Assembly (NCBI GenBank): GCA_023715865.1
Contig: JAMBOW010000005.1
Span: 186,001 to 250,000, forward strand
From: Neobacillus mesonae
GTDB lineage: Bacteria; Bacillota; Bacilli; Paenibacillales; Paenibacillaceae
Reading direction: 5' to 3'
Length of the DNA stretch: 64,000 bases
Shown: one piece after another, positions 24,253 through 32,352 of the stretch
How positions within the stretch are numbered: the stretch's first letter is position 1
Layout: the number at the start of each line of letters is the position of its first letter
The notes under the pieces: model-generated
Seen by the model: the letters and a program-made list of their open reading frames with translations, nothing else
The model's database searches: none
Told to the model about the DNA's origin: nothing
Made by a program: the position numbers and the translations under genes

Positions 24253-25167
24253 ATGTCAATTCGATTTACCAGATTCATGGCTTTAGTCTGCAGCCTGCTA
24301 GTTACCCTGCTTGCTTTATTGCCTGCACAAGACGCATTTGCTGCTGATCAGAAATGGATTAATCAGGTTTGGAGCGACTATAAGGCATACAATAAGAAGA
24401 CGGTAAATGCATACAACGCATACCAGAAGCAGGCCGATAAAGTCTACAAACAACTGAATGACAAGAGCAGCAGCGATTTGGATGAACTGGAGCAAAAGGT
24501 GCTGAAGGATCAGGAGGAGTGGGTTCAACAGCTTGAGGCCGATCTGGAGCAATTAAAGCTAAAATACGGCGGCAGTACAGAGCTTGCTGACGAGCTCGCA
24601 AAATATGAGCGTTACATTAATCCGAGCTATCTAAACAGCCCGATGTATACATACACCAAAGCAGCGGATCGCAATTACTTGAACAGTACGATGTGGAGGC
24701 TCAGCAAAGCGCTGGATGAGAACTATTTAAACAGTCTTATGTGGAAGTACAGCCGTACTATTGATTCGAATTACTTAAACAGCTCAGCATGGAAGTTTAA
24801 AAATACGGTTGATGAAAACTACTTGAACTCCCCGATGTGGAAGCTGCGGAATGGTTCGGATAAAAATTACTTGAATAGCCCGATCTGGAAATACAGCAAA
24901 GGAAAAATCAGCAAGGCGACAGCTAAAAGCTCGTATAACAAGCTGTTTAAGGCACAGACAGCTGCGTCGGCTAAAAGCAATGCGCAAAGAAAGCAGGAAA
25001 TATCGGATATAGCAGCAAGTACAAAAACAAAGGTAGCTGAGATCTATAATGGATCGGTACAGTCTTTGGAGCAGCAGCGCGAAGAGACGCTTCGTTCAAT
25101 TTCAGAGCTTAGGAAGAGCATCAGCGGAGAAGGACTTGTGTGGGAACCGCTGCTTACGGAACAGTAA
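24253..25167 (+). CDS. Exported coiled-coil protein with six 16-residue repeats
   Basis: A 304-residue secreted protein with a signal peptide cleaved near A-F-A-A-D (residue 30). Residues 45-118 form a charged helix. Residues 125-220 are six tandem 16-residue units of the form N-Y-L-N-S-x-M-W-K-x5-D-x. Residues 225-290 are a second, Ala/Lys/Glu-rich coiled coil. No enzymatic motif or cell-wall anchor is seen. I do not recognise the family. The exact unit length and the invariant Y-L-N-S suggest a regular solenoid or a binding surface exposed outside the cell. It has its own promoter region and a terminator. Confidence 0.8.
   Translation: MSIRFTRFMALVCSLLVTLLALLPAQDAFAADQKWINQVWSDYKAYNKKTVNAYNAYQKQADKVYKQLNDKSSSDLDELEQKVLKDQEEWVQQLEADLEQLKLKYGGSTELADELAKYERYINPSYLNSPMYTYTKAADRNYLNSTMWRLSKALDENYLNSLMWKYSRTIDSNYLNSSAWKFKNTVDENYLNSPMWKLRNGSDKNYLNSPIWKYSKGKISKATAKSSYNKLFKAQTAASAKSNAQRKQEISDIAASTKTKVAEIYNGSVQSLEQQREETLRSISELRKSISGEGLVWEPLLTEQ
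24625..24912 (+). repeat. Six 48-bp in-frame tandem units
   Basis: Encodes residues 125-220 of the exported protein as six units of exactly 16 codons. Y-L-N-S is invariant. Trp at unit position 8 is kept in units 2-6 (Tyr in unit 1), and Asp at position 15 in units 1-5. DNA copies differ at many third positions, so the repeat is old and protein-level selection keeps it. Confidence 0.85.
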
Positions 25168-25213
25168 TCCTTTGTGAACTTATAATCTTCTAAATATTTG
25201 AACTGTAAAAACG

Positions 25214-25245
25214 AAGAACGTTCTTCATGAAGAACGTTCTTTTTT
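25214..25245 (-). terminator. Perfect 28-bp palindrome, bidirectional terminator
   Basis: A perfect 28-base palindrome (25214-25241) built from two GAACGTTC blocks is followed by T residues and preceded by A residues. It sits between convergent genes and can stop both. Confidence 0.75.
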
Positions 25246-25258
25246 CATACTTATCCGA

Positions 25259-25792
25259 TTATTTTATATTTGAGCCCAAATCTTCTCGAACCTTTTTTAA
25301 CGCATCCTCCAGCGCACCTTCTACAATAGTGACCGGAATGCCGAGCATCAGGTTATTCGGTAAATCAAAATTTTCAATGGTCATGCCGTCTTTGTACAGG
25401 CCAGTTTCGGAATCAGTAGCGGGAGCCAGCTTCTCACCCATGGTGCGTCCGTCAAGGATATGGGCATACAGCTTTTTGCCGAGTCCATAACCGAGACCGC
25501 ATTCAAATACTGTGCCAGAGTCCGGCTCCTGTCCGCGGAAAGGGTTCAAATTGGCGATAATAATGTCGCATTTCTCGATCAGTCTAACATTCCCCTCAAA
25601 TATAGCAACCGCTGTCTCATGACGGGTCGGCTGTGGTTTAATATCCTTATCGAGAGGAAAAATACCTTCAAAGCCGTATTTGGCGCAAAGTGCCTTCATT
25701 TGCTGTCCAAGCTCTGAGGCATCCGTTCGGAACACTTCGAAACCTGCCATATAAATACGAAGGGGTCTTGCTTCTGCGGAGTTTATGTTCAT
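25259..25792 (-). CDS. Nucleoside 2-deoxyribosyltransferase-like protein
   Basis: A 177-residue cytosolic protein with the NDT fold: I-Y-M-A-G-F-E near the start, the conserved C-D-I-I-I-A-N-L-N-P-F-R-G block and D-S-G-T-V-F-E-C-G-L-G-Y-G with the nucleophile Glu. It transfers deoxyribose between bases or hydrolyses nucleotides in salvage. AGGTGCAGC lies before the ATG. It is monocistronic. Confidence 0.85.
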   Translation of the reverse strand: MNINSAEARPLRIYMAGFEVFRTDASELGQQMKALCAKYGFEGIFPLDKDIKPQPTRHETAVAIFEGNVRLIEKCDIIIANLNPFRGQEPDSGTVFECGLGYGLGKKLYAHILDGRTMGEKLAPATDSETGLYKDGMTIENFDLPNNLMLGIPVTIVEGALEDALKKVREDLGSNIK

Positions 25793-25915
25793 GCTGCACC
25801 TTCTCTTTCTTAATCAGAAATAGAAAATCATATAAAATGTATTATATCACCTTATCATAGGTGGGGATGGGTCTATATTTTCAGTTCAAATTGCATTAGG
25901 GAGGTTGATTATAGA

Positions 25916-26887
25916 GTGAAAGCATCAGTATTCCGCCAGTTTGGCGGACCAGAAGTGCTGCATATAGAGGAAGTGGAAGAGCCTGCACTACAAAAGGGCA
26001 GCGTTATGGTTCGGATGAAAGCGGTCGGTTTGAATTACGCTGACGTGTACCGGAGAAAAGGAAATTATCATTTAGAAGGTGAGCCTCCTTATATATTAGG
26101 CTATGAGGGAGCGGGTATTGTTGAGCAAGTTGCCGATGATGTCACCGATCTGTCTCCAGGCGACCGTGTCGGATTTGCTGATGTGCCTCATGCGAATAGT
26201 GAGCTGGTATTGGTGCCGCAAGACAAGGCGATTATGCTGCCTGCACAGATTTCCTATGAACAAGCAGCAGCAGTACTGCTGCAGGGCATGACCGCCCACT
26301 ATTTAGTAAATGACAGCTATCCGGTACAGAAGGATGACGAAATTCTCGTCCATGCTGCCGCGGGGGGAGTAGGACAGCTGCTCATTCAACTCGCTAAAGC
26401 GAAGGGAGCGAGGGTGCTTGGGCTTACTTCAAGCAGCGGGAAGCAGGAAGCGGCACGTAAAGCGGGCGCAGATGAAGTTTTTCTTTACAGCGAAGGCGAT
26501 TGGGTGGAAAAAGCACGGCTGTGGTCCCGCGGCCATAGCGGGGTAAAAGCGGCATATGATTCTGTAGGCAGCACTTTAATGGACACATTCCGAGCAGTTC
26601 AAATTAAAGGCAATGTAGTGTTTTATGGTATGGCAGGAGGAGACCCGGAGCCGGTCGATCCACGAATGCTGATGGATACCTCTAAAACACTGACAGGAGG
26701 AGATTTGTGGAATCACGTGACTGACCATGCAGACCGTGTTGGCAGGGCAAACGAGCTGTTTGCAGCAATTACAAGCGGAGAACTGAGGCTTGCAGAGCCG
26801 GTTACATTTCAACTGGAAGAGGCAGCGGAGGCTCACCGTTTGATCGAGAGCAGGAAAAGTACAGGGAAAATATTGCTCATTCCTTAA
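25916..26887 (+). CDS. Zinc-independent quinone oxidoreductase (MDR family)
   Basis: A 323-residue medium-chain dehydrogenase/reductase. It has the GroES-like N-terminal domain (G-L-N-Y-A-D-V-Y-R-R-K-G, G-Y-E-G-A-G-I-V), lacks zinc ligands, and shows the NADPH site A-A-A-G-G-V-G-Q-L-L-I-Q-L-A-K. This is the QorA type, which reduces quinones or enals by single electrons. It begins at GTG, 11 bases after GGGAGG. A terminator follows. Physiological substrate unknown. Confidence 0.88.
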   Translation: MKASVFRQFGGPEVLHIEEVEEPALQKGSVMVRMKAVGLNYADVYRRKGNYHLEGEPPYILGYEGAGIVEQVADDVTDLSPGDRVGFADVPHANSELVLVPQDKAIMLPAQISYEQAAAVLLQGMTAHYLVNDSYPVQKDDEILVHAAAGGVGQLLIQLAKAKGARVLGLTSSSGKQEAARKAGADEVFLYSEGDWVEKARLWSRGHSGVKAAYDSVGSTLMDTFRAVQIKGNVVFYGMAGGDPEPVDPRMLMDTSKTLTGGDLWNHVTDHADRVGRANELFAAITSGELRLAEPVTFQLEEAAEAHRLIESRKSTGKILLIP

Positions 26888-26930
26888 TCAAATTTGAAAA
26901 ATTCACAACATAGATGTTTTAAAGTAAGAA

Positions 26931-26963
26931 ACGGGTGTTTAATAAATAACACTCGTTTTTTTT
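26931..26963 (+). terminator. Terminator after the quinone oxidoreductase
   Basis: ACGGGTGTT (26931-26939) pairs with AACACTCGT (26948-26956), followed by eight T residues. Confidence 0.85.
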
Positions 26964-26968
26964 GTTAG

Positions 26969-26984
26969 TCGAAACCGGTTTCGA
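26969..26984 (+). promoter_or_regulatory. LacI-family operator, perfect palindrome
   Basis: TCGAAACCGGTTTCGA is a perfect 16-bp palindrome with the A-A-C-C-G-G-T-T core typical of LacI/GalR-family sugar repressors. It lies about 145 bases before the solute-binding-protein gene of the importer. The cognate regulator is not in this window. Confidence 0.6.
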
Positions 26985-27035
26985 GCCAACAAGAATCAAT
27001 GGAACTAAATACATATAATATAAAGTTAGACATTT

Positions 27036-27050
27036 ATAACCATTGGTTAT
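27036..27050 (+). promoter_or_regulatory. Second palindrome before the sugar importer
   Basis: ATAACCATTGGTTAT is a perfect odd palindrome about 78 bases before the binding-protein gene, possibly a second operator or part of the promoter region. Confidence 0.4.
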
Positions 27051-27127
27051 CAAAAACGACTGTGCTATGCTTTACTCAAAAGGAAATGTAAGCACTTTTA
27101 TTACAACAAGGATAGAGGGGGTACACC

Positions 27128-28366
27128 ATGAGATTTCAATGGCTTAAAGGTTGTAAAATGCTCCTTATTGCCGGTGGAGCAGCATTAATGCTGTCCGCAT
27201 GCAGCAGCAGCGATGGAGCATCCGGCAAAGTCCAGATTGAGTTTTTTCAGAACAAGCCCGAGGCGAAGGAATCGTTCGACAAGCTTGTGGACAAATTCAA
27301 TCAAGAGCAGTCTGAAATTGAGGTGACACAGGTCAATCCGCCAGATGCGGAAACAGTGCTTAAGACCCGGCTTGTGAAGAATGACGTTCCTGATATTATG
27401 GCACTGGGTGCGACCGATACATTTTCCATGCTCTCTCAAAGCGGCGTATTCATGGAGCAGACGGATCAGGAAATGATTGATTTGATCAATCCTAGCTATA
27501 TCCAGATGATTAAAGACGTGAGCGGCCTTGAGGAGATTACAGGTATCCCTTTTGCGACAAATGCAAACGGTATCATGTACAACAAGACATTATTCCGTGA
27601 GATGGGACTAGAAGTGCCCAAGACATGGGATGAGTTGATTGCAACAGCACAAGAAATTAAAGATGCAGGTAAAATTCCTTTTTACCTGACCTATAAAGAT
27701 GACTGGCAGACGAACCTTGCCTTTAATGCACTCGCACCGAATCTTGAGGGCATTGACTTCTACCTGCAGCGCAGGGAAGGAGAGGTTACATTCCAGGAGC
27801 GTTACCGCGAAGTAGCCGAGAAGCAGCTTGAGATCCTTAATTACGGCCACGGCGACAATTTCGGTAAGACCTATGCAGACGGAAACCGTGCCTTTGCTAA
27901 TGGAGAAGCTTTCATGTATATCCAAGGAACATGGGCTATTCCAGAGATACGGAAGGCAAATCCCGATATAGAGATCGGATTCTTTGCTTTCCCGACAGGC
28001 AATAATCCGGACGAAATTAAACTTGTTAACGGGATCGACACACTGCTTGCAGTCTCTGATGATACAGAGCATAAGGAAGAGGCTCTGGAATTCATCAAAT
28101 TCCTGCTGCGCGAGGATAACATGAAGCAGTACATCGATGAGCAGAATTTGTTTGCTGCAGTTGAAGGCGTAACACAGGATGATCCGAGTGTAGCCGAGAT
28201 CCTTCCTTACATCGAGAACGGTCAGGTAACCGACTTCGCTGACCACTATATTCCTTCAGCCGTCCAGCTGAACTCAATCGTGCAGGAATTTCTGCAGGTT
28301 GGAGATATCGATGCTTATCTAAAGAAGCTTGACGAAGAATGGGATAAGGTAGCGAACAGAAGGTAA
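27128..28366 (+). CDS. Sugar ABC importer, substrate-binding lipoprotein
   Basis: A 412-residue family 1 extracellular solute-binding protein with a lipobox L-S-A-C near residue 25. The mature part has the E-F-F-Q-N-K-P-E-A N-terminal strand, the P-D-I-M-A-L-G loop, and the G-I-P-F-A-T-N-A-N-G-I-M-Y-N-K block typical of oligosaccharide binders. It delivers sugar to the two permeases downstream. No ATPase gene is present, so a shared MsmX-type ATPase must serve it. Palindromes upstream suggest repression by a LacI-type protein. A small hairpin follows the gene. Confidence 0.9.
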   Translation: MRFQWLKGCKMLLIAGGAALMLSACSSSDGASGKVQIEFFQNKPEAKESFDKLVDKFNQEQSEIEVTQVNPPDAETVLKTRLVKNDVPDIMALGATDTFSMLSQSGVFMEQTDQEMIDLINPSYIQMIKDVSGLEEITGIPFATNANGIMYNKTLFREMGLEVPKTWDELIATAQEIKDAGKIPFYLTYKDDWQTNLAFNALAPNLEGIDFYLQRREGEVTFQERYREVAEKQLEILNYGHGDNFGKTYADGNRAFANGEAFMYIQGTWAIPEIRKANPDIEIGFFAFPTGNNPDEIKLVNGIDTLLAVSDDTEHKEEALEFIKFLLREDNMKQYIDEQNLFAAVEGVTQDDPSVAEILPYIENGQVTDFADHYIPSAVQLNSIVQEFLQVGDIDAYLKKLDEEWDKVANRR

Positions 28367-28367
28367 T

Positions 28368-28389
28368 AAGGTAATTCAGTACCTTTTTA
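28368..28389 (+). terminator. Intercistronic hairpin after the binding protein
   Basis: AAGGTA (28368-28373) pairs with TACCTT (28380-28385), then TTTATA. It is weak enough to allow read-through to the permeases. Confidence 0.5.
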
Positions 28390-28493
28390 TAACTTGATAA
28401 ATATATCATCATGAGAACAGCGGGCAGCAATGCAGTCTGTACGATATAATGTGCGCACAGCTCATCGGCGCTTCGCTGCAAGGAGGAAAAAAC

Positions 28494-29360
28494 ATGAAGA
28501 ATCGGCTTACTCCGTTCTACTGGATGACCCTGCCGGCCGTGGCATTGTTCTTTGTGTTTATGACCCTGCCTGCACTGCAAGGGTTATATTATTCATTTAC
28601 GAACTGGAACGGTTTTGGCGATCAATATGACATGGTCGGGTTTAAAAACTATATTAATTTGTTTTCCGACGATAACGTGTGGAATGCCTATGGATTTACC
28701 ATTAAGTATTCCATTGTAGCGACCATCTTCATTAACATTATCAGTTTGCTCATCGCACTAGGGCTTAATGCGAAGATCAGATATCGGAATTTCTTTCGTG
28801 CGATCTACTTCCTCCCTAACATTCTGAGCATTCTGATTGTCGGATATATTTTCAACTATCTGTTCTCTAACGTATTTCCAGTTTGGGGTGAGAATTTAGG
28901 GCTGACCGCCTTATCGACGAACATCTTGGGGAGTCAGGATCTGGCTTGGGTCGGTGTTGTATCCGTAGCCATCTGGCAAGGGATCGCATTTAACACGATT
29001 CTTTATCTCGCCGGTCTTCAAACGATTCCAAACGATTTGTATGAAGCCTCCAATCTGGACGGAGCCAGCAAATGGCGTGAGTTTTGGAGCATCACATTCC
29101 CGCTTATCGCACCCTTCTTTACGATCAATATGGTGCTTGCCATGAAGAACTCACTCATGGTGTTTGATCTGATTGTAGCGATGACGAACGGCGGACCGGG
29201 ACGGGCTACTCAATCCATCGCGCATCTCATTTATACAGGCGGTTTCGAAGGCGGCGAGTTTGCTTATCAGTCCGCGAATGCGATCATTTATTTCATTCTC
29301 ATAGCCTTTATCTCGATTATTCAGCTTAGATTCCTTCAGAGAAGGGAGAGTGACATGTAA
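28494..29360 (+). CDS. Sugar ABC importer permease (MalF type)
   Basis: A 288-residue inner-membrane permease with six helices. The EAA loop reads Y-E-A-S-N-L-D-G-A-S-K-W-R-E-F-W-S-I-T-F-P-L-I, the contact to the ATPase. The ATG at 28494 follows AAGGAGG by seven bases; the longer reading frame upstream has no site. Its stop overlaps the next permease by one base, so the two are coupled. Confidence 0.92.
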   Translation: MKNRLTPFYWMTLPAVALFFVFMTLPALQGLYYSFTNWNGFGDQYDMVGFKNYINLFSDDNVWNAYGFTIKYSIVATIFINIISLLIALGLNAKIRYRNFFRAIYFLPNILSILIVGYIFNYLFSNVFPVWGENLGLTALSTNILGSQDLAWVGVVSVAIWQGIAFNTILYLAGLQTIPNDLYEASNLDGASKWREFWSITFPLIAPFFTINMVLAMKNSLMVFDLIVAMTNGGPGRATQSIAHLIYTGGFEGGEFAYQSANAIIYFILIAFISIIQLRFLQRRESDM

Positions 29361-30190
29361 TGAAAAAAGTACGTTCACGCACAAATTGGCCGATCACGCT
29401 GCTCGTGGCGCTCGGTACCATCGTGATCCTGTTCCCTCTCTATATGACGGTTATTATTGCCCTTAAAAATCCGGAGCAGATGCGGCAATCCATCTTCTCA
29501 TTTCCGGCAGACATTCAGTGGGAGAACTTCTCTCGGGCAATTGAAATGACAGGCTTCTTTAACGCACTGGGCAACAGTACCATCGTAACGATATCAACGG
29601 TTGTGCTTACATTGCTGACCAACTCGCTCGTTGCGTATGCGATTGCCCGAAACATGAATCACAAATTTTTTAAAGGACTTTATTTCTATTTTGTCAGTGC
29701 GATGTTCATTCCATTTCAGATCATTATGCTGCCTGTCGTTAAGCTGACATCGGGTCTTGGCATGACGAATCTGGTAGGCCTTATTCTGCTTCATACAGTT
29801 TATGGCTTGGCGTTTAACGTATTCGTCTATGTAGCTTATATCCGTTCCATTCCTATTGCTCTTGAGGAAGCTGCTAAAGTGGACGGAGCGACAACTTGGG
29901 GAACGTTCTGGCGGATCATATTCCCTCTGCTTGCGCCAATGAGCGCGACGGTAGGTATTCTGACTTGTCTGTCTACCTACAATGACTTCCTGCTGCCGCT
30001 TATTATGATCAGCGATCAGGATCAGTACACGCTGCCGCTTGTACAGTACATTTTCCAAGGGCAGTTCAATACAGACTTTAACCTGGCCTTTGCATCTTAT
30101 CTGATGGCAATGCTGCCGATGATCATCATTTATATTTTTGCTCAAAAATGGATCATCAACGGGGTCACCCAAGGCTCAGTTAAAGCCTAA
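29360..30190 (+). CDS. Sugar ABC importer permease (MalG type)
   Basis: A 276-residue permease with six helices and the EAA loop E-E-A-A-K-V-D-G-A-T-T-W-G-T-F-W-R-I-I-F-P-L. It pairs with the upstream MalF-type subunit, with which it overlaps by one base. A very strong terminator closes the operon 20 bases later. Substrate is likely an oligosaccharide. Confidence 0.92.
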   Translation: MKKVRSRTNWPITLLVALGTIVILFPLYMTVIIALKNPEQMRQSIFSFPADIQWENFSRAIEMTGFFNALGNSTIVTISTVVLTLLTNSLVAYAIARNMNHKFFKGLYFYFVSAMFIPFQIIMLPVVKLTSGLGMTNLVGLILLHTVYGLAFNVFVYVAYIRSIPIALEEAAKVDGATTWGTFWRIIFPLLAPMSATVGILTCLSTYNDFLLPLIMISDQDQYTLPLVQYIFQGQFNTDFNLAFASYLMAMLPMIIIYIFAQKWIINGVTQGSVKA

Positions 30191-30209
30191 TATGAGCTAA
30201 AACAAATGA

Positions 30210-30261
30210 ACACCAGAGGGATTCAGCCGATAGTGAGTGCTGAATCCCTCTGGTGTTTTTC
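30210..30261 (+). terminator. Operon terminator
   Basis: An 18-bp perfect stem (30210-30227 with 30239-30256) is followed by TTTTTC. Confidence 0.92.
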
Positions 30262-30378
30262 ATAGAAGTGAAGAAAATAACGGATGGTCTTCCAACAATA
30301 CTCGTCCCCTTTTTATACATAAATATTGACTAAGCCCCGTCATTTTTATAGACTTAGAATATAATTTGCTCGAGGACT

Positions 30379-30453
30379 GACTTTTGTAGCGGCGAAAGGG
30401 ACCCCTTTCTTGCGGCTGCTTCTTGTCGTTGTACGGGCCTTACGAAACAAGTC
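30379..30453 (+). promoter_or_regulatory. Hairpins in the trhO leader
   Basis: The 313-bp gap before trhO holds, after the terminator of the importer operon, GAAAGG/CCTTTC (30394-30409) and CTTGT/ACAAG (30422-30451) hairpins. GACTT at 30379 offers an alternative pairing with AAGTC at 30449. TTGACT near 30328 may be the -35 box. No T-run follows, so this is a folded leader rather than a terminator. No known riboswitch was recognised. Confidence 0.3.
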
Positions 30454-30503
30454 GTCTAATTCATAGCTTGGAACTATAAATAAAGACAGGTGGAAATGAA
30501 AAA

Positions 30504-31397
30504 ATGTGTAATTCTAATTATCGAGTATTGTTGTACTACAAATATGTCCATATTGATGATCCTGAGACGTTTACTCAGGAACACTTAAAATACTGTAAAG
30601 ACCTCGGCCTTAAAGGCCGGATTCTGATTGCCGAGGAAGGAATTAACGGCACCGTATCCGGTACATTTGAGCAAACCGAGCAATATATGAAAGACATGAA
30701 GGCCAATCCGCTGTTCAGCGATATGTGGTTCAAGATTGACGAAGTGGAAGGACATACTTTTAAGAAGATGTTTGTTCGTCATAAAAAAGAGCTCGTTACT
30801 TTCCGTTACGAAAAAGAACTTGATCCGAATACGATCAGCGGTAAACGTCTCAGCCCGAAAGAGTTCCATGAGCAGCTGCAAGGCGATGATGTTATCGTCA
30901 TTGACGGCCGTAACGATTATGAATATGAAATTGGCCATTTCCGGGGTGCCATTCGTCCGGATGTCAAATCGTTCCGTGAGTTTCCTGAATGGATCCGCGA
31001 GAATTTGGGCGATGTGAAAGACAAGAAGGTCATCACTTACTGCACGGGCGGTATTCGCTGTGAGAAGCTGACAGGCTTCCTTATTAATGAAGGCTTCCAG
31101 GATGTAGCCCAGCTGGAAGGCGGTATCGTAACTTATGGTAAGGATCCAGAAGTACAAGGCCGGTTGTTTGATGGTAAATGCTATGTATTTGATGAGAGAA
31201 TTTCGGTACCCATTAATCGTACGGATGAGGATATCGTTATTGCATCTTGCTATCATTGCGGAACAACGCATGACCAATATGTAAACTGCCCTACATGCAA
31301 CCTCCAATATGTCTCTTGTGAAGCATGTGAGGAAGAGCACGAGCATTTCTGCTCCGATGCTTGCCGTGAGGCAGCTCCAGCCCAAGCTATATCTTAA
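30504..31397 (+). CDS. trhO: tRNA uridine(34) hydroxylase, rhodanese type
   Basis: A 297-residue protein of the TrhO/YceA type: an N-terminal acylphosphatase-like domain, a rhodanese domain with the active-site loop C-T-G-G-I-R-C-E-K, and a C-terminal Cys-rich zinc segment (C-Y-H-C-G near residue 250, C-P-T-C, C-E-A-C, C-S-D-A-C). It hydroxylates U34 of certain tRNAs for wobble decoding. The regulator gene follows after 38 bases. The start is behind AGGTGG at 11 bases. Confidence 0.9.
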   Translation: MCNSNYRVLLYYKYVHIDDPETFTQEHLKYCKDLGLKGRILIAEEGINGTVSGTFEQTEQYMKDMKANPLFSDMWFKIDEVEGHTFKKMFVRHKKELVTFRYEKELDPNTISGKRLSPKEFHEQLQGDDVIVIDGRNDYEYEIGHFRGAIRPDVKSFREFPEWIRENLGDVKDKKVITYCTGGIRCEKLTGFLINEGFQDVAQLEGGIVTYGKDPEVQGRLFDGKCYVFDERISVPINRTDEDIVIASCYHCGTTHDQYVNCPTCNLQYVSCEACEEEHEHFCSDACREAAPAQAIS

Positions 31398-31435
31398 TCG
31401 ATAGAACCTTCACTGATGAAAGCAGGTGGCTATAG

Positions 31436-32068
31436 ATGAGCGCACAGAAAGAGATGTCCACGCGTCAGCGAGTCCTTCATATGCTAAAGGTTCAAGGTCC
31501 GCTGAGTGCTCGTGAAATTACAGCAGAACTGGGCATTACCGAAATGGCCGTACGCAGACATCTGGCTACCCTTGAGCGGGACGGGAATATCGCTCCCAGT
31601 GAAATCCGGCAGACAGCGGGTCGTCCTTCCGCGGTATTCGGTCTTACAGAGCTTGGTGAGGGGCTTTTTCCCAAAACGTATCCCAAGGTAACACTTGACC
31701 TGCTTGGCGAGCTTGCCGAGGAGTCGGGTGAAGAGATGATCGACCTGCTGTTTGAGCGAAGAAGAAATAAGCTGCACCAGCGGTATGTGTCAGAAATGGA
31801 AGGCAAGGACCTGGCAGGGAAAGTTCAATCCCTGGCTCAGATTCAAAATGATAACGGGTATATGACCGAGCTGACCCAAGTGGAAGATGGCTATGTATTG
31901 AAAGAATACAACTGCCCCATTTCAGAGGTTGCGGGTGTATACGGACAAGCCTGCCGCTGTGAGCTGGAGCTGTTCGAGTCCCTGCTTCAGGTGCCGATTT
32001 CTCGTACCGAATGCCTTGCCAAAGGCGGACGGTGCTGCACTTACAATATTCAGTCTGCTGAAATCTAA
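31436..32068 (+). CDS. SufR-like winged-helix regulator with Cys cluster
   Basis: A 210-residue regulator. An N-terminal winged helix (about 8-65) reads S-A-R-E-I-T-A-E-L-G-I-T-E-M-A-V-R-R-H-L. The C-terminal domain has Cys160, 173, 175, 193, 200 and 201. The spacing C160-X12-C173-X27-C201 resembles that of Fe-S-binding SufR repressors, so an iron-sulphur sensor is likely. No suf operon is in the window; the immediate neighbour is trhO. Target genes are unknown. A terminator follows. Confidence 0.8.
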   Translation: MSAQKEMSTRQRVLHMLKVQGPLSAREITAELGITEMAVRRHLATLERDGNIAPSEIRQTAGRPSAVFGLTELGEGLFPKTYPKVTLDLLGELAEESGEEMIDLLFERRRNKLHQRYVSEMEGKDLAGKVQSLAQIQNDNGYMTELTQVEDGYVLKEYNCPISEVAGVYGQACRCELELFESLLQVPISRTECLAKGGRCCTYNIQSAEI

Positions 32069-32091
32069 TAAAGAATAAGCATTAAAAACGA

Positions 32092-32132
32092 AGCGTCCTT
32101 CAGAATTTTCTGTTGGACGTTTCTTTTTTTTA
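32092..32132 (+). terminator. Terminator after the regulator
   Basis: GCGTCC (32093-32098) pairs with GGACGT (32115-32120) around CAGA/TCTG, followed by TTCTTTTTTTT. Confidence 0.75.
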
Positions 32133-32152
32133 ACATACAATAAAAGTAATAA

Positions 32153-32181
32153 TTGACGAATAGTACGGGCGCCCTTAATAT
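32153..32181 (+). promoter_or_regulatory. Promoter of the TrpXYZ-type importer
   Basis: TTGACG (32153-32158), a 17-bp spacer, and TAATAT (32176-32181). The spacer contains GGGCGCCC, a small palindrome. Transcription would start near 32188, leaving a leader of about 165 nt. Confidence 0.6.
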
Positions 32182-32203
32182 TAGGGAAAAGTTGTATCGA
32201 CCA

Positions 32204-32292
32204 TGCGTCAATAATTTCTAGAATTGGCTTAACCATGCCGTATTGCTTTAGTGCATTTAAATATAAAAGCACTAATGCTACTATGTGACGCA
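32204..32292 (+). promoter_or_regulatory. Structured leader of the TrpXYZ-type importer
   Basis: TGCGTCA (32204-32210) pairs with TGACGCA (32286-32292), enclosing a hairpin TTAGTGC/GCACTAA (32248-32275) and a smaller GGC/GCC stem (32227-32240), so a three-way junction is possible. It ends 60 bases before the start codon. A riboswitch-like element is an inference; no T-box motif or terminator is visible. Confidence 0.4.
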
Positions 32293-32352
32293 GTATGTAA
32301 GAGGTATTAAATGGAAAATGGGGACATGTTAAAAAAGAGAGGGGAAACAAAG

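Noticed and set aside
25214..25241. The 28-bp perfect palindrome considered as an operator
   Set aside because: It lies between two convergent gene ends with A/T runs on both sides, so a bidirectional terminator explains it.
27088..27103. A cre-like sequence before the sugar importer (TGTAAGCACTTTTA)
   Set aside because: The central CG is lost and the 3' half deviates; too weak compared with the site at 13091.
30585..31385. A 266-codon minus-strand ORF opposite trhO
   Set aside because: It is a shadow of the trhO coding frame with no ribosome site and unnatural composition.
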